A stretch of DNA of 58,093 nt from Pedobacter sp. ASV12. GTDB lineage: Bacteria; Bacteroidota; Bacteroidia; Sphingobacteriales; Sphingobacteriaceae. The stretch spans positions 1 through 58,093 of the forward strand of contig NZ_JAELUC010000018.1 in the NCBI RefSeq assembly GCF_016429155.1, written 5' to 3'. Below the pieces are notes generated by a model that saw only the letters and a program-made list of their open reading frames with translations, made no database searches and was not told where the DNA came from. Each line of letters starts with the position of its first letter. The first letter of the stretch is position 1. This document shows, piece by piece, positions 51,412-58,093 of the stretch. The position numbers were made by a program, and so were the translations under genes.

Positions 51412-53187
51412 ATGAATTTTATCATTACCGAAACGCTGAAGGCAATCAAGGAACTTTATAACGAAGAAGTTGCCGAAAGCGTAATCAACCTGCAAGAAAC
51501 ACGCAAAGAATTTGAAGGACAAGTAACCATTGTTGTTTTTCCGATTGTTCGATTCTCGAAGCAATCGCCCGAAGAAACCGCTAATGCCATCGGCAATTAT
51601 TTGGTAGAACGGGTAGCGGTGGTAAGCGGTTTTAATGTGGTAAAAGGATTTCTGAACCTGAGCATTGCCGATAGTTATTGGCTCAATTTGCTGAACAGCG
51701 ATTTATTGAGCGCCGATTTTGGCCAGATCAAGCCAAACGGCAAAAAGGTAATGGTGGAGTATTCTTCGCCAAACACCAATAAACCTTTGCATTTGGGCCA
51801 TGTGCGCAACAATCTGTTGGGCTATTCGGTAGCCGAATTGCTGGGCGCGGCGGGTTACGAGGTGATCAAGGTAAACCTGGTTAACGATAGGGGCATCCAT
51901 ATCTGCAAATCGATGCTGGCCTGGCAAAAATGGGGCAATGGCGAAACGCCTGAAAGCTCGGGCTTAAAAGGCGACCACCTGGTAGGCAAATATTATGTGG
52001 TGTTTGATAAGGAATATAAGAAGGAAATAGAAGCTTTGGTGGCTCAGGGACAGACCGAAGACGAAGCCAAGAAAAATGCACCATTGATTAAGGAAGCGCA
52101 ACAAATGCTCTTGGCCTGGGAAGCGGGCGACGAAGCGGTAATTGCACTTTGGAGAAAAATGAACGGCTGGGTTTACGATGGCTTTGCCGTAACCTACCAA
52201 AAGCTCGGCGTAGATTTTGACAAGTATTATTACGAAAGCAATACTTACCTGTTGGGCAAAGACACAGTTGAAGAGGGCTTGGCCAAAGGCGTTTTCTTTA
52301 AAAAAGAAGATGGCTCAGTTTGGATAGACCTGACTGCTGAAGGCCTCGACCAAAAATTGGTACTGCGTGCCGACGGTACTTCAGTGTACATTACCCAAGA
52401 CTTGGGGACGGCCCAAATGAAGTACGACGATTTCCACATGGACGAGTCGATCTATGTGGTGGGCAACGAACAGGATTACCATTTTAAGGTATTGTTCCTC
52501 ATTTTGGAGAAATTGGGAAAAAGCTGGGCCAAAGGCTTGCACCACCTGTCGTATGGCATGGTTGATTTGCCAAGCGGCAAGATGAAGAGTAGGGAAGGAA
52601 CAGTAGTAGATGCCGACGACCTGATTGCCGAAATGGTTGAAACCGCTCGAGAAAAAACCGAAACCCTGGGCAAAACCAACGATTTTACCGATGCCGAAAA
52701 AACAGAATTGTACAATAATATAGGTTTAGGCGCTTTAAAATATTTCCTGTTAAAGGTAGAGCCTAAGAAGCGCTTGTTGTTCGATCCGTCAGAATCGATT
52801 GATTTTCAGGGCAACACGGGGCCATTTATTCAATATACCCACGCCAGGATCAAATCGTTGTTAAGCAAGGCAAATTACCAACTCACGGCCGACAGTTCGC
52901 TGTACAGCGTTGATTTGGCGCCTACCGAATTGGAAATGATCATGCTGTTGGCCAAATATCCTGAAGAATTGGTGAATGCCGCCAAAGCATACAGCCCAGC
53001 CTTTATGGCCAACTACCTTTACGAAGTGGCCAAGTTGTTTAATAAGTTCTATCACGAAACTCCGCCCATTGTAAGGGAAGAGAACCAATTGCTTAAGCAG
53101 CACCGCTTGAATATCTGCAGACTTACCGCCGATGTGCTTAAAAAAGGCACGCAGCTCTTGGGAATCCAGGTGCCAGAAAGAATGTAG
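51412..53187 (+). CDS. argS: Arginyl-tRNA synthetase
   Basis: A 591-residue class I synthetase. The ATG at 51412 was chosen because the family starts MNFIxxxTLxAIKELY; the frame opens 20 codons earlier at TTG. It has an N-terminal Add1 domain (about 1-90), HIGH-type motif NKPLHLGHVRNN, KMSKS-type SGKMKSREGTVV, and a C-terminal DALR anticodon domain (YEVAKLFNKFYHETPP...). It charges tRNA-Arg. Ends and length are normal. It is followed by the TSUP gene after 47 bp. Confidence 0.97.
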   Translation: MNFIITETLKAIKELYNEEVAESVINLQETRKEFEGQVTIVVFPIVRFSKQSPEETANAIGNYLVERVAVVSGFNVVKGFLNLSIADSYWLNLLNSDLLSADFGQIKPNGKKVMVEYSSPNTNKPLHLGHVRNNLLGYSVAELLGAAGYEVIKVNLVNDRGIHICKSMLAWQKWGNGETPESSGLKGDHLVGKYYVVFDKEYKKEIEALVAQGQTEDEAKKNAPLIKEAQQMLLAWEAGDEAVIALWRKMNGWVYDGFAVTYQKLGVDFDKYYYESNTYLLGKDTVEEGLAKGVFFKKEDGSVWIDLTAEGLDQKLVLRADGTSVYITQDLGTAQMKYDDFHMDESIYVVGNEQDYHFKVLFLILEKLGKSWAKGLHHLSYGMVDLPSGKMKSREGTVVDADDLIAEMVETAREKTETLGKTNDFTDAEKTELYNNIGLGALKYFLLKVEPKKRLLFDPSESIDFQGNTGPFIQYTHARIKSLLSKANYQLTADSSLYSVDLAPTELEMIMLLAKYPEELVNAAKAYSPAFMANYLYEVAKLFNKFYHETPPIVREENQLLKQHRLNICRLTADVLKKGTQLLGIQVPERM

Positions 53188-53234
53188 TTTATCAGCTGAT
53201 TGCAAATCAAGAACCGCCAACTGAAAATTGAGAA

Positions 53235-53999
53235 ATGGCTCAAGAATTAGCGCTACTTTGTTTGGCTGCTTTTGCGGCTGGCTTTATTGATGCCATCGTA
53301 GGTGGAGGTGGCCTGTTGCAAACACCTGCCATTCTGCTTGTTTTGCCCCATTATCCGGTTGCTACCTTGTTGGGAACCACCAAGATCCCTTCGTTGGCAG
53401 GCACCAGTATTGCCGCCTATAAATACAGCAAACAGGTTAAGTTTAACCTAAAAATATTGGTGACTTGTGCGTCGATGGCGTTTTTGGCCGCGTTGTTGGG
53501 AGCCTATTCGGTAAGTATGATTAACAACCAGGTTATTAAGCCGGTTATTTTGGTGGTGCTTATCGGCGTAGCCGTTTATACTTATTTTAACAAACAGTTT
53601 GGTATCCAGCAACACAAGAGCCATTCGACTGCCAAACAAGTGGCTTTGGCCACGGGTTTTGGGCTGGTCATTGGCTTTTATGATGGATTAATCGGCCCTG
53701 GAACAGGTTCTTTTCTGATCTTGGTGTTCATTGCCGTATTGGGTTTCGATTTTGTTGGGGCCAGTGCCCATGCCAAGATGGTTAACCTGGCTACGAACAT
53801 GGCGGCTATTCTCTATTTCAGCTCTACCGGACACATCTTATTCCAGTACGCTTTGCCTATGGCTGTTTTTAATATTGCCGGCGCATTTTTTGGCGCAAGA
53901 TTGGCCTTACTTAAAGGCAATAAGTTTGTGCGTGTTTTTTTCCTGATTGTGGTATTTGGTACGATATTGAAATTTGCTTTCGAGTTGTTGAAACATTAG
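53235..53999 (+). CDS. TSUP (TauE/SafE) family permease
   Basis: A 254-residue membrane protein with 7-8 helices. The family N-terminus LAAFAAGFIDAIVGGGGLLQTPAILL and the second-half repeat ATGFGLVIGFYDGLIGPGTGSFLILVFI, with the GPGTG signature, are clear. Members export sulfite, sulfoacetate or other anions; the substrate is unknown. Short words of the type AACTGCCAACTG occur on both sides of the gene (about 53215 and 54293). Confidence 0.93.
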   Translation: MAQELALLCLAAFAAGFIDAIVGGGGLLQTPAILLVLPHYPVATLLGTTKIPSLAGTSIAAYKYSKQVKFNLKILVTCASMAFLAALLGAYSVSMINNQVIKPVILVVLIGVAVYTYFNKQFGIQQHKSHSTAKQVALATGFGLVIGFYDGLIGPGTGSFLILVFIAVLGFDFVGASAHAKMVNLATNMAAILYFSSTGHILFQYALPMAVFNIAGAFFGARLALLKGNKFVRVFFLIVVFGTILKFAFELLKH

Positions 54000-54024
54000 C
54001 TCGTTTGTTGATTATGCAATATCC

Positions 54025-54330
54025 AACTGCAAACTGTCAATTCCTTTGTGAATTACCACCTTAAACGCCTAAGTTTAGCTAAGTGCTATGTTACCTATTT
54101 GGTGTTCAATGGCAAACTGCCAACTGTCAATTCCCTTGTGAATTACCCCTTAGACGCCTAAGTTTAGCTAAGTGCTATATTGCCTATTTGGTGTTCAATG
54201 GCAAACTGCCAACTGTCAATTCCCTTGTGAGTTACCACCTAAGACTCCTAAGTTCAGCTAAGTGCTATGTTGCCTATTTGGTGTTCAATGGCAAACTGCC
54301 AACTGGAAACTATCAACTGTCAATTGAAAA
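54025..54330. repeat. Three-copy 89/90-bp tandem repeat
   Basis: The unit starts AACTGCCAACTGTCAATTCC, continues TTGTGAATTACC, CTAAGTTTAGCTAAGTGC, and ends TTGGTGTTCAATGGCA. Copies begin at about 54025, 54115 and 54205 and a partial fourth ends near 54330. Divergence is about 5-10 percent. The plus-strand frame over it (with repeated AYLVFNGKLPT) is a by-product; periods of 90 and then 89 bp do not keep one frame. Confidence 0.88.
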
Positions 54331-55455
54331 TTACTCTTTATCAATTACACCAGATTTTGTATGCACAAGGCTCTTTTTTCTGAATTTTGGAAAACTCATC
54401 GGGCTTTTGCTCGGTCTTTCGTCGCCCAATAAAACACCCCACTGCTTGAATGATTCGGTACGGTCGAAAATGATTTTGAGTACCGCAATGATGGGCAGGG
54501 AGAGAAACATGCCGGACACACCCGCTATGGCACCGCCAATCAGCACGCCCAAAATAGAAAACAAGGCATTGATCTTGACTTTAGAGCCCACAATTCGTGG
54601 CATCAGGATATTGTTGTCTAAGAATTGAACGGCCGCAATAACGCCCAATACGGTTAGTACCGGCCAAAGCTCGGTTGACGAGGTGAGCGTAAGCAACACG
54701 CCTATCACGTTGCCAATCAAGGCCCCCACATAGGGAATAAGGTTTAAAATGGCAAAAATAACCCCAATCAGTAAAGCATGCTTGATGCCGAAAAGCATGA
54801 GCAAGCCACCCAAAAGCACGGTCATATAGGTAATTTGTATCAATAAGCCTACCAAGTAGCTTTTAATGATTGATTCGGTTTCGAAAACCGCTTCCTTCAC
54901 CTTGGGGTGATCGGCGGGCTTAAACCACATGAAGGTAAAACGGAGCAGAATATCCTTATAAAAGAGAATCAGGTAGATGTAAATAGGCAAGAGGCCTACA
55001 AATACGAAAACGCCACTCAGGGTTACGGCAGCGCCACTTGCCGCACGGCCGCCAACAGCGAGCAGATCGTCGCTTTTTTCTTTCAAAAAGGCTTCCTGCT
55101 TGGTGATTTCTACTCCGGAAATTTCTTTGATCCATTGCTTGAGCGATTGCAGGTGATTGGCTACATTTTGCTTGATCTGCGGAAAATCGTCGACTAAAAT
55201 GCCGATCTGTGCCGAAAAGAACCATACAATACCTGCAATGAAAATCAGTACAAAAAGAATGGGTAGGATAATGGAAATGGATTCGGGTACTTTGTACTTC
55301 CTCAGAAAGCGGTAGATAGGCAAAAGCATGATGCTGATAAAAAATGCCATGATAACCGGCATGATAATGTCTCGGCCTAGAATTAAGATGGTGGCAACCA
55401 GTACAATGCCCAATAATTCGATAGATCGCTTTACAGTTAGTGGTAGTTCCTTCAT
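54331..55455 (-). CDS. AI-2E family transporter
   Basis: A 374-residue polytopic membrane protein of the AI-2E/PerM family. The N-terminal helices are ELLGIVLVATILILGRDIIMPVIMAFFISIMLLPIY, a soluble middle helix region follows (about 105-150, VANHLQSLKQWIKEISG), and then the family C-terminal block with GVIFAILNLIPYVGALIGNVIGVLL and ILMPRIVGSKVKINALFSILGVLIGGAIAGVSGMFLSLPIIAVLKII. Despite the name most members are not shown to export autoinducer-2; some are Na+/H+ antiporters. The gene stands alone, convergent with the TSUP gene and divergent from mnmE. Confidence 0.93.
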   Translation of the reverse strand: MKELPLTVKRSIELLGIVLVATILILGRDIIMPVIMAFFISIMLLPIYRFLRKYKVPESISIILPILFVLIFIAGIVWFFSAQIGILVDDFPQIKQNVANHLQSLKQWIKEISGVEITKQEAFLKEKSDDLLAVGGRAASGAAVTLSGVFVFVGLLPIYIYLILFYKDILLRFTFMWFKPADHPKVKEAVFETESIIKSYLVGLLIQITYMTVLLGGLLMLFGIKHALLIGVIFAILNLIPYVGALIGNVIGVLLTLTSSTELWPVLTVLGVIAAVQFLDNNILMPRIVGSKVKINALFSILGVLIGGAIAGVSGMFLSLPIIAVLKIIFDRTESFKQWGVLLGDERPSKSPMSFPKFRKKSLVHTKSGVIDKE

Positions 55456-55519
55456 AGCATAGATAGTTTTGTGTTTTTCCCCTTAAGTAACACGAATATA
55501 GCAAATTTGTTTGCGCCTA

Positions 55520-55645
55520 TGGTGCATTGGCTTATCAGTTCATTGGTTCTTTGGCTCATTGGTTATTTTAAACTGACGATTGTTATTCTTCCTTAAACCT
55601 TCCACCTTTCACCTTCACCTTTGGCCTTTCGGCTTTAGCCTTTAA
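55520..55645. repeat. Degenerate short-word intergenic sequence
   Basis: CATTGGCTTATCAGTTCATTGG-like words (CATTGGTTCTTTGG, CTCATTGGTT) are followed by CACCTTTCACCTTCACCTTT and GCCTTTCGGCTTTAGCCTTT. It is low complexity, resembles the stretch at 47328-47390, and has no frame. Confidence 0.55.
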
Positions 55646-55651
55646 TTTGCC

Positions 55652-55659
55652 TATCTTTG
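55652..55659 (+). promoter_or_regulatory. -7 element of mnmE
   Basis: TATCTTTG matches TAnnTTTG exactly and lies 13 bp before the first ATG; a TTTG at 55620-55623 is too far for an ideal -33 element. Confidence 0.55.
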
Positions 55660-55672
55660 CATTTTTCTATTC

Positions 55673-57040
55673 ATGCACATGAGCTACACTACAGATACCA
55701 TTATTGCTTTGTCTACGCCTCCAGGAAGTGGCGCCATCGGCGTGATCCGCTTGTCGGGACCCGATGCCGTTAAGTTGACCAATCAGGTTTTTAAGGGCAA
55801 GGATTTGACCCAACAGGCTACGCACACCTTGCATTTTGGACTGATCAAGGATGGCGATAGCATCATAGATGAGGTGGTAGTAGGCTTGTACATTGCGCCT
55901 AAATCGTACACCAAAGAAAATGTGGTAGAAATTTCGTGCCATGGTTCCAATTACATTATTCAGCAGATTTTGAATTTGTTGATCAGAAAAGGAGCGAGGG
56001 CAGCCAAGCCAGGCGAGTTTACCCTGCGTGCCTTTTTAAACGGCGCTTTCGATTTGAGTCAGGCAGAAGCGGTGGCCGATTTGATTGCTTCTGACAGCAA
56101 GGCTTCGCACGATGTGGCCCTGCAGCAGATGCGCGGTGGCTTTGCCAACGAATTGAAGGGTTTGCGCGAACAACTGATCCATTTTGCCTCGATGATTGAA
56201 CTGGAACTCGATTTTGCCGAAGAAGATGTAGAATTTGCCAACCGTGAGCAATTGCGCAACCTGATTATGCAGATCAATAAGGTCTTGTACCGTTTGATTG
56301 CTTCTTTCGAGATGGGCAATGTGTTGAAGAATGGCGTACCTATTGTAATTGCCGGTCGACCAAACGTAGGCAAATCTACCTTGCTCAATGCTTTGCTGAA
56401 CGAAGAAAGAGCCATTGTGTCTGATATTGCCGGTACTACCCGTGATACGATTGAAGACGATCTGAACATTGAGGGTGTAATTTTCCGCTTTATTGATACG
56501 GCAGGCATCCGCGAAACTGCCGACGTGATTGAAGCCAAAGGAGTAGAGCGTACCTTGGAGCGCATGAAACAGGCCAAACTGATCATTTACATGGTCGATG
56601 CCTTGCAAAGCTCGGAGGAATTGGAAACGCAACTTTCAGAGCTGAAGCAACTGGGTGTTCCTTACCTGGCCCTCATCAACAAAGCTGATTTGCTAACGCC
56701 TGAAAAGCGTGAGCCTTTTGAACAGCAGGAAGTATTGTTCCTGGCCGCCAAAGAAGGTGTGGGTATAGACGAATTGAAACAGCAACTATTGGCTAAGGTT
56801 AACCTGCATCACATCAATACCAGCGAAACCTTGGTGAGCAACATCCGCCACGTGGAGGCCCTTAAAAATACCGAAGCCGCTTTGCAACGGGTATTGCAGA
56901 ACATTGACAATCCCGTAACTTCCGATTTCTTGGCCATGGACATTAAACAGGCCCTGCATTACCTCGGCGAAATTACAGGGACTGTAACTACCGATGATTT
57001 GCTGGAGAATATTTTTAGTAAGTTTTGTATCGGGAAGTAA
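55673..57040 (+). CDS. mnmE: tRNA uridine-5-carboxymethylaminomethyl(34) synthesis GTPase MnmE
   Basis: A 455-residue GTPase that, with MnmG, modifies U34 of tRNAs reading NNA/NNG codons. The N-terminal tetrahydrofolate-binding domain is TIIALSTPPGSGAIGVIRLSGPDA; the helical domain holds an inserted G domain (about 218-375) with G1 GRPNVGKS, G2 GTTRD, G3 DTAG and G4 NKAD. The C-terminus is the invariant FCIGK. A second ATG two codons in (55679) could be the real start. The last 18 bp encode the site used as attB by trmE-specific integrative elements in other bacteria. Confidence 0.97.
   Translation: MHMSYTTDTIIALSTPPGSGAIGVIRLSGPDAVKLTNQVFKGKDLTQQATHTLHFGLIKDGDSIIDEVVVGLYIAPKSYTKENVVEISCHGSNYIIQQILNLLIRKGARAAKPGEFTLRAFLNGAFDLSQAEAVADLIASDSKASHDVALQQMRGGFANELKGLREQLIHFASMIELELDFAEEDVEFANREQLRNLIMQINKVLYRLIASFEMGNVLKNGVPIVIAGRPNVGKSTLLNALLNEERAIVSDIAGTTRDTIEDDLNIEGVIFRFIDTAGIRETADVIEAKGVERTLERMKQAKLIIYMVDALQSSEELETQLSELKQLGVPYLALINKADLLTPEKREPFEQQEVLFLAAKEGVGIDELKQQLLAKVNLHHINTSETLVSNIRHVEALKNTEAALQRVLQNIDNPVTSDFLAMDIKQALHYLGEITGTVTTDDLLENIFSKFCIGK
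57023..57040 (+). other. Candidate attachment site at the mnmE 3' end
   Basis: The terminal 18 bp TTTTGTATCGGGAAGTAA closely match the core at which SGI1-type elements integrate in trmE/mnmE of Enterobacteria (encoding F-C-I-G-K-stop). Immediately beyond, the sequence becomes AT-rich and carries island-like genes. No second copy of the core is seen before the contig ends and no integrase is visible. Confidence 0.5.
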
Positions 57041-57173
57041 AAATGCAAACTGATTCAAAATGATTGCAAAATGCTGCAATACCAATACTTAAGATGACAA
57101 AGAAACAATGAATTATGTGCCGTTATTAATTTATTAGTTTGCTTGAGTTTGCGAATATTGTTCCTCGAAAATA

Positions 57174-57517
57174 TTATCTAACTTTTCGCTTTGCTGATCT
57201 TCTTTCAATGTATTTGTCGGCAATATGCCCAATTTCTAGATAGGTTAAAATTGGATCTTTGACTAACCAGTTTTTAAGTTCATCTTTTTTGAAGTATAAT
57301 CTATGCCCAGCTTTATAGCCTGGTAGTTCTCCTCTACAAACCTTAGAGTATACGGTTGATTTGGATAATCTTAAGAATTCTGTAGTTTGCTCAACATCAA
57401 AAAGTTCAAATTCATCTTGTTCATCATTAGCTGATAATAATTTTTCTATTTTTTTTTAATTTTTTCTAATAGTATGGCGACTGCCTCTGGGAGTTGTTTG
57501 AAGGTTAGTTTATGCAT
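57174..57517 (-). pseudogene. Excisionase/HTH-domain protein, frameshifted in a 9-A run
   Basis: From ATG at 57517 the minus strand reads MHKLTFKQLPEAVAILLEKI, KKK, stop. One frame over it continues EKLLSANDEQDEFELFDVEQ, TTEFLRLSKSTVYSKVCRGE, LPGYKAGHRLYFKKDELKNW to a stop at 57174. The second part is a MerR/excisionase-type HTH_17 domain (about 60 residues). The break lies in an A9 run (T9 on the plus strand, 57449-57457); 7 or 10 residues would restore the frame. It could be a phase-variable gene, a true pseudogene or a homopolymer error. Such HTH proteins are common in Bacteroidota integrative elements. Confidence 0.78.
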
Positions 57518-57737
57518 AATAATGATTTAAAGAAATGTGTTTTGAAGAATTTTAATGTTAATATGTTAACTGAATTTAAAAGGCAATTTGAGCTTTTGGC
57601 AAAAAAAAATGCTAAAGAAAAAGTCAATAAAGACAATGCCATTAAATTTATCCGATATAATCAAATTAATTGCATATTTTGTGTGTAAAATTTGTTTATA
57701 TCATTTTTTTATTTAAATTTGTATATAATTTAATAAT
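57518..57737. other. AT-rich intergenic stretch
   Basis: Very A/T-rich with long A and T runs (for example an A9 run near 57600); it lies between the HTH gene start and the ATPase gene. TATATAATTTAATAATATG directly precedes the ATPase start. No RNA gene or clear promoter consensus is seen. Confidence 0.4.
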
Positions 57738-57970
57738 ATGTTAATCAATTTTGCGGTTACAAATTTCAGGTCAATAAAAGATAAGGCTGTTTTGGATCTT
57801 TCTAAGACGGCAGTAAAAGGGTTTGCGAATAATTATCATGCTAAAACGAAAATTCTTAATTCTGCGGTTTTGTATGGTGCTAATGCATCAGGCAAATCTG
57901 GCTTTTTAAGAGCTATGCGCGCTTTGGAATTTTTAGTGTTGAATTCTGCAGATTTCAAGCCTGGAAAAGA
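57738..57970 (+). CDS. AAA15-type ATPase, 5' part only (cut by contig end)
   Basis: 77 residues are visible: MLINFAVTNFRSIKDKAVLD..., then Walker A YGANASGKSGFLRAM. The N-terminus NFxVxNFRSIKDK and GANASGKS are typical of COG1106/AAA15 ATP-binding proteins (AAA_21 type), which frequently occur in abortive-infection and other anti-phage loci with a partner gene downstream. The rest, including Walker B, lies beyond the contig. The codons after base 57970 (DCLLYTSPSPRD) are adapter-derived. Low GC and position next to an excisionase-like gene suggest horizontally acquired DNA. Confidence 0.8.

Positions 57971-58093
<123 letters not shown>

Noticed and set aside
54025..54330. CRISPR array
   Set aside because: The units are contiguous 89/90-bp tandem repeats without unique spacers.
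54083..54628. 181-codon plus-strand frame with repeated AYLVFNGKLPT
   Set aside because: It is generated by the 89/90-bp tandem repeat and then runs antisense through the AI-2E gene; no protein-like features.

Overview
This window is one assembled contig from a Bacteroidota bacterium, most likely a Sphingobacteriaceae member close to Pedobacter. The evidence is GLPGLI-family proteins, CarboxypepD_reg/TonB-type outer-membrane proteins, beta-propeller two-component sensors, promoter elements of the Bacteroidota TAnnTTTG type, and secreted proteins with short signal peptides ending in A-Q. The genus is an inference from recalled family resemblance; no search was run. Both tips are not biological: bases 1-76 and 57971-58093 are homopolymer plus Nextera transposase/adapter sequence, so the first and last genes are truncated by the contig ends.

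Layout. 77-7.5 kb: a DUF3857/transglutaminase-like protein (cut), guaB, a TonB-dependent receptor and a LOG-family protein. 7.5-16.4 kb: secreted hypotheticals, an acyl-CoA carboxylase beta chain, two paralogous MORN/YwqK-type proteins, an M19 dipeptidase, trxB, a GH20 hexosaminidase and a lipoprotein. 16.4-23.4 kb: a DUF922 protease-like protein, a propeller histidine kinase/LuxR regulator pair divergent from an AraC regulator with an NTF2-like protein, and an ECF sigma factor overlapping a membrane protein. 23.6-26 kb: a DAACS symporter and a tandem pair of anchored unknown proteins. 26-35.4 kb: the most interesting block. A BlaI-type repressor and an M56 (BlaR1/MecR1-like) sensor face an outer-membrane beta-barrel protein and five GLPGLI paralogues. 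Three operator-like sites with identical half-site spacing lie in front of the repressor gene and of both GLPGLI transcription units, which predicts one regulon. 36-38 kb: rplU, rpmA with a long Ala/Lys tail, two small membrane proteins divergent from a TetR gene over a perfect palindrome. 38-42.4 kb: an rnr, CarboxypepD_reg protein and polyprenyl synthase operon. 42.5-45.7 kb: a fused peptide ABC ATPase and a PolB-like exonuclease, originally abutting, now separated by duplicated junction fragments, three copies of a 90-bp palindromic repeat and an Imm32-like gene. 45.8-53.2 kb: arginine-related genes (arginine decarboxylase, CtlX, arginine deiminase, argS). 53.2-57 kb: a TSUP permease, an AI-2E family protein and mnmE. 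57.04 kb to the end: an abrupt AT-rich stretch with a frameshifted excisionase-like HTH gene and the start of an AAA15-type ATPase, beginning right after the mnmE 3' end, a known integration target in other bacteria; this looks like the edge of a genomic island.

No rRNA, tRNA, CRISPR array or intact transposase was seen. Promoter, operator and terminator calls come from reading the sequence only; start codons were moved where an upstream GTG/TTG or an implausible extension preceded a clear ATG plus signal peptide or family N-terminus.
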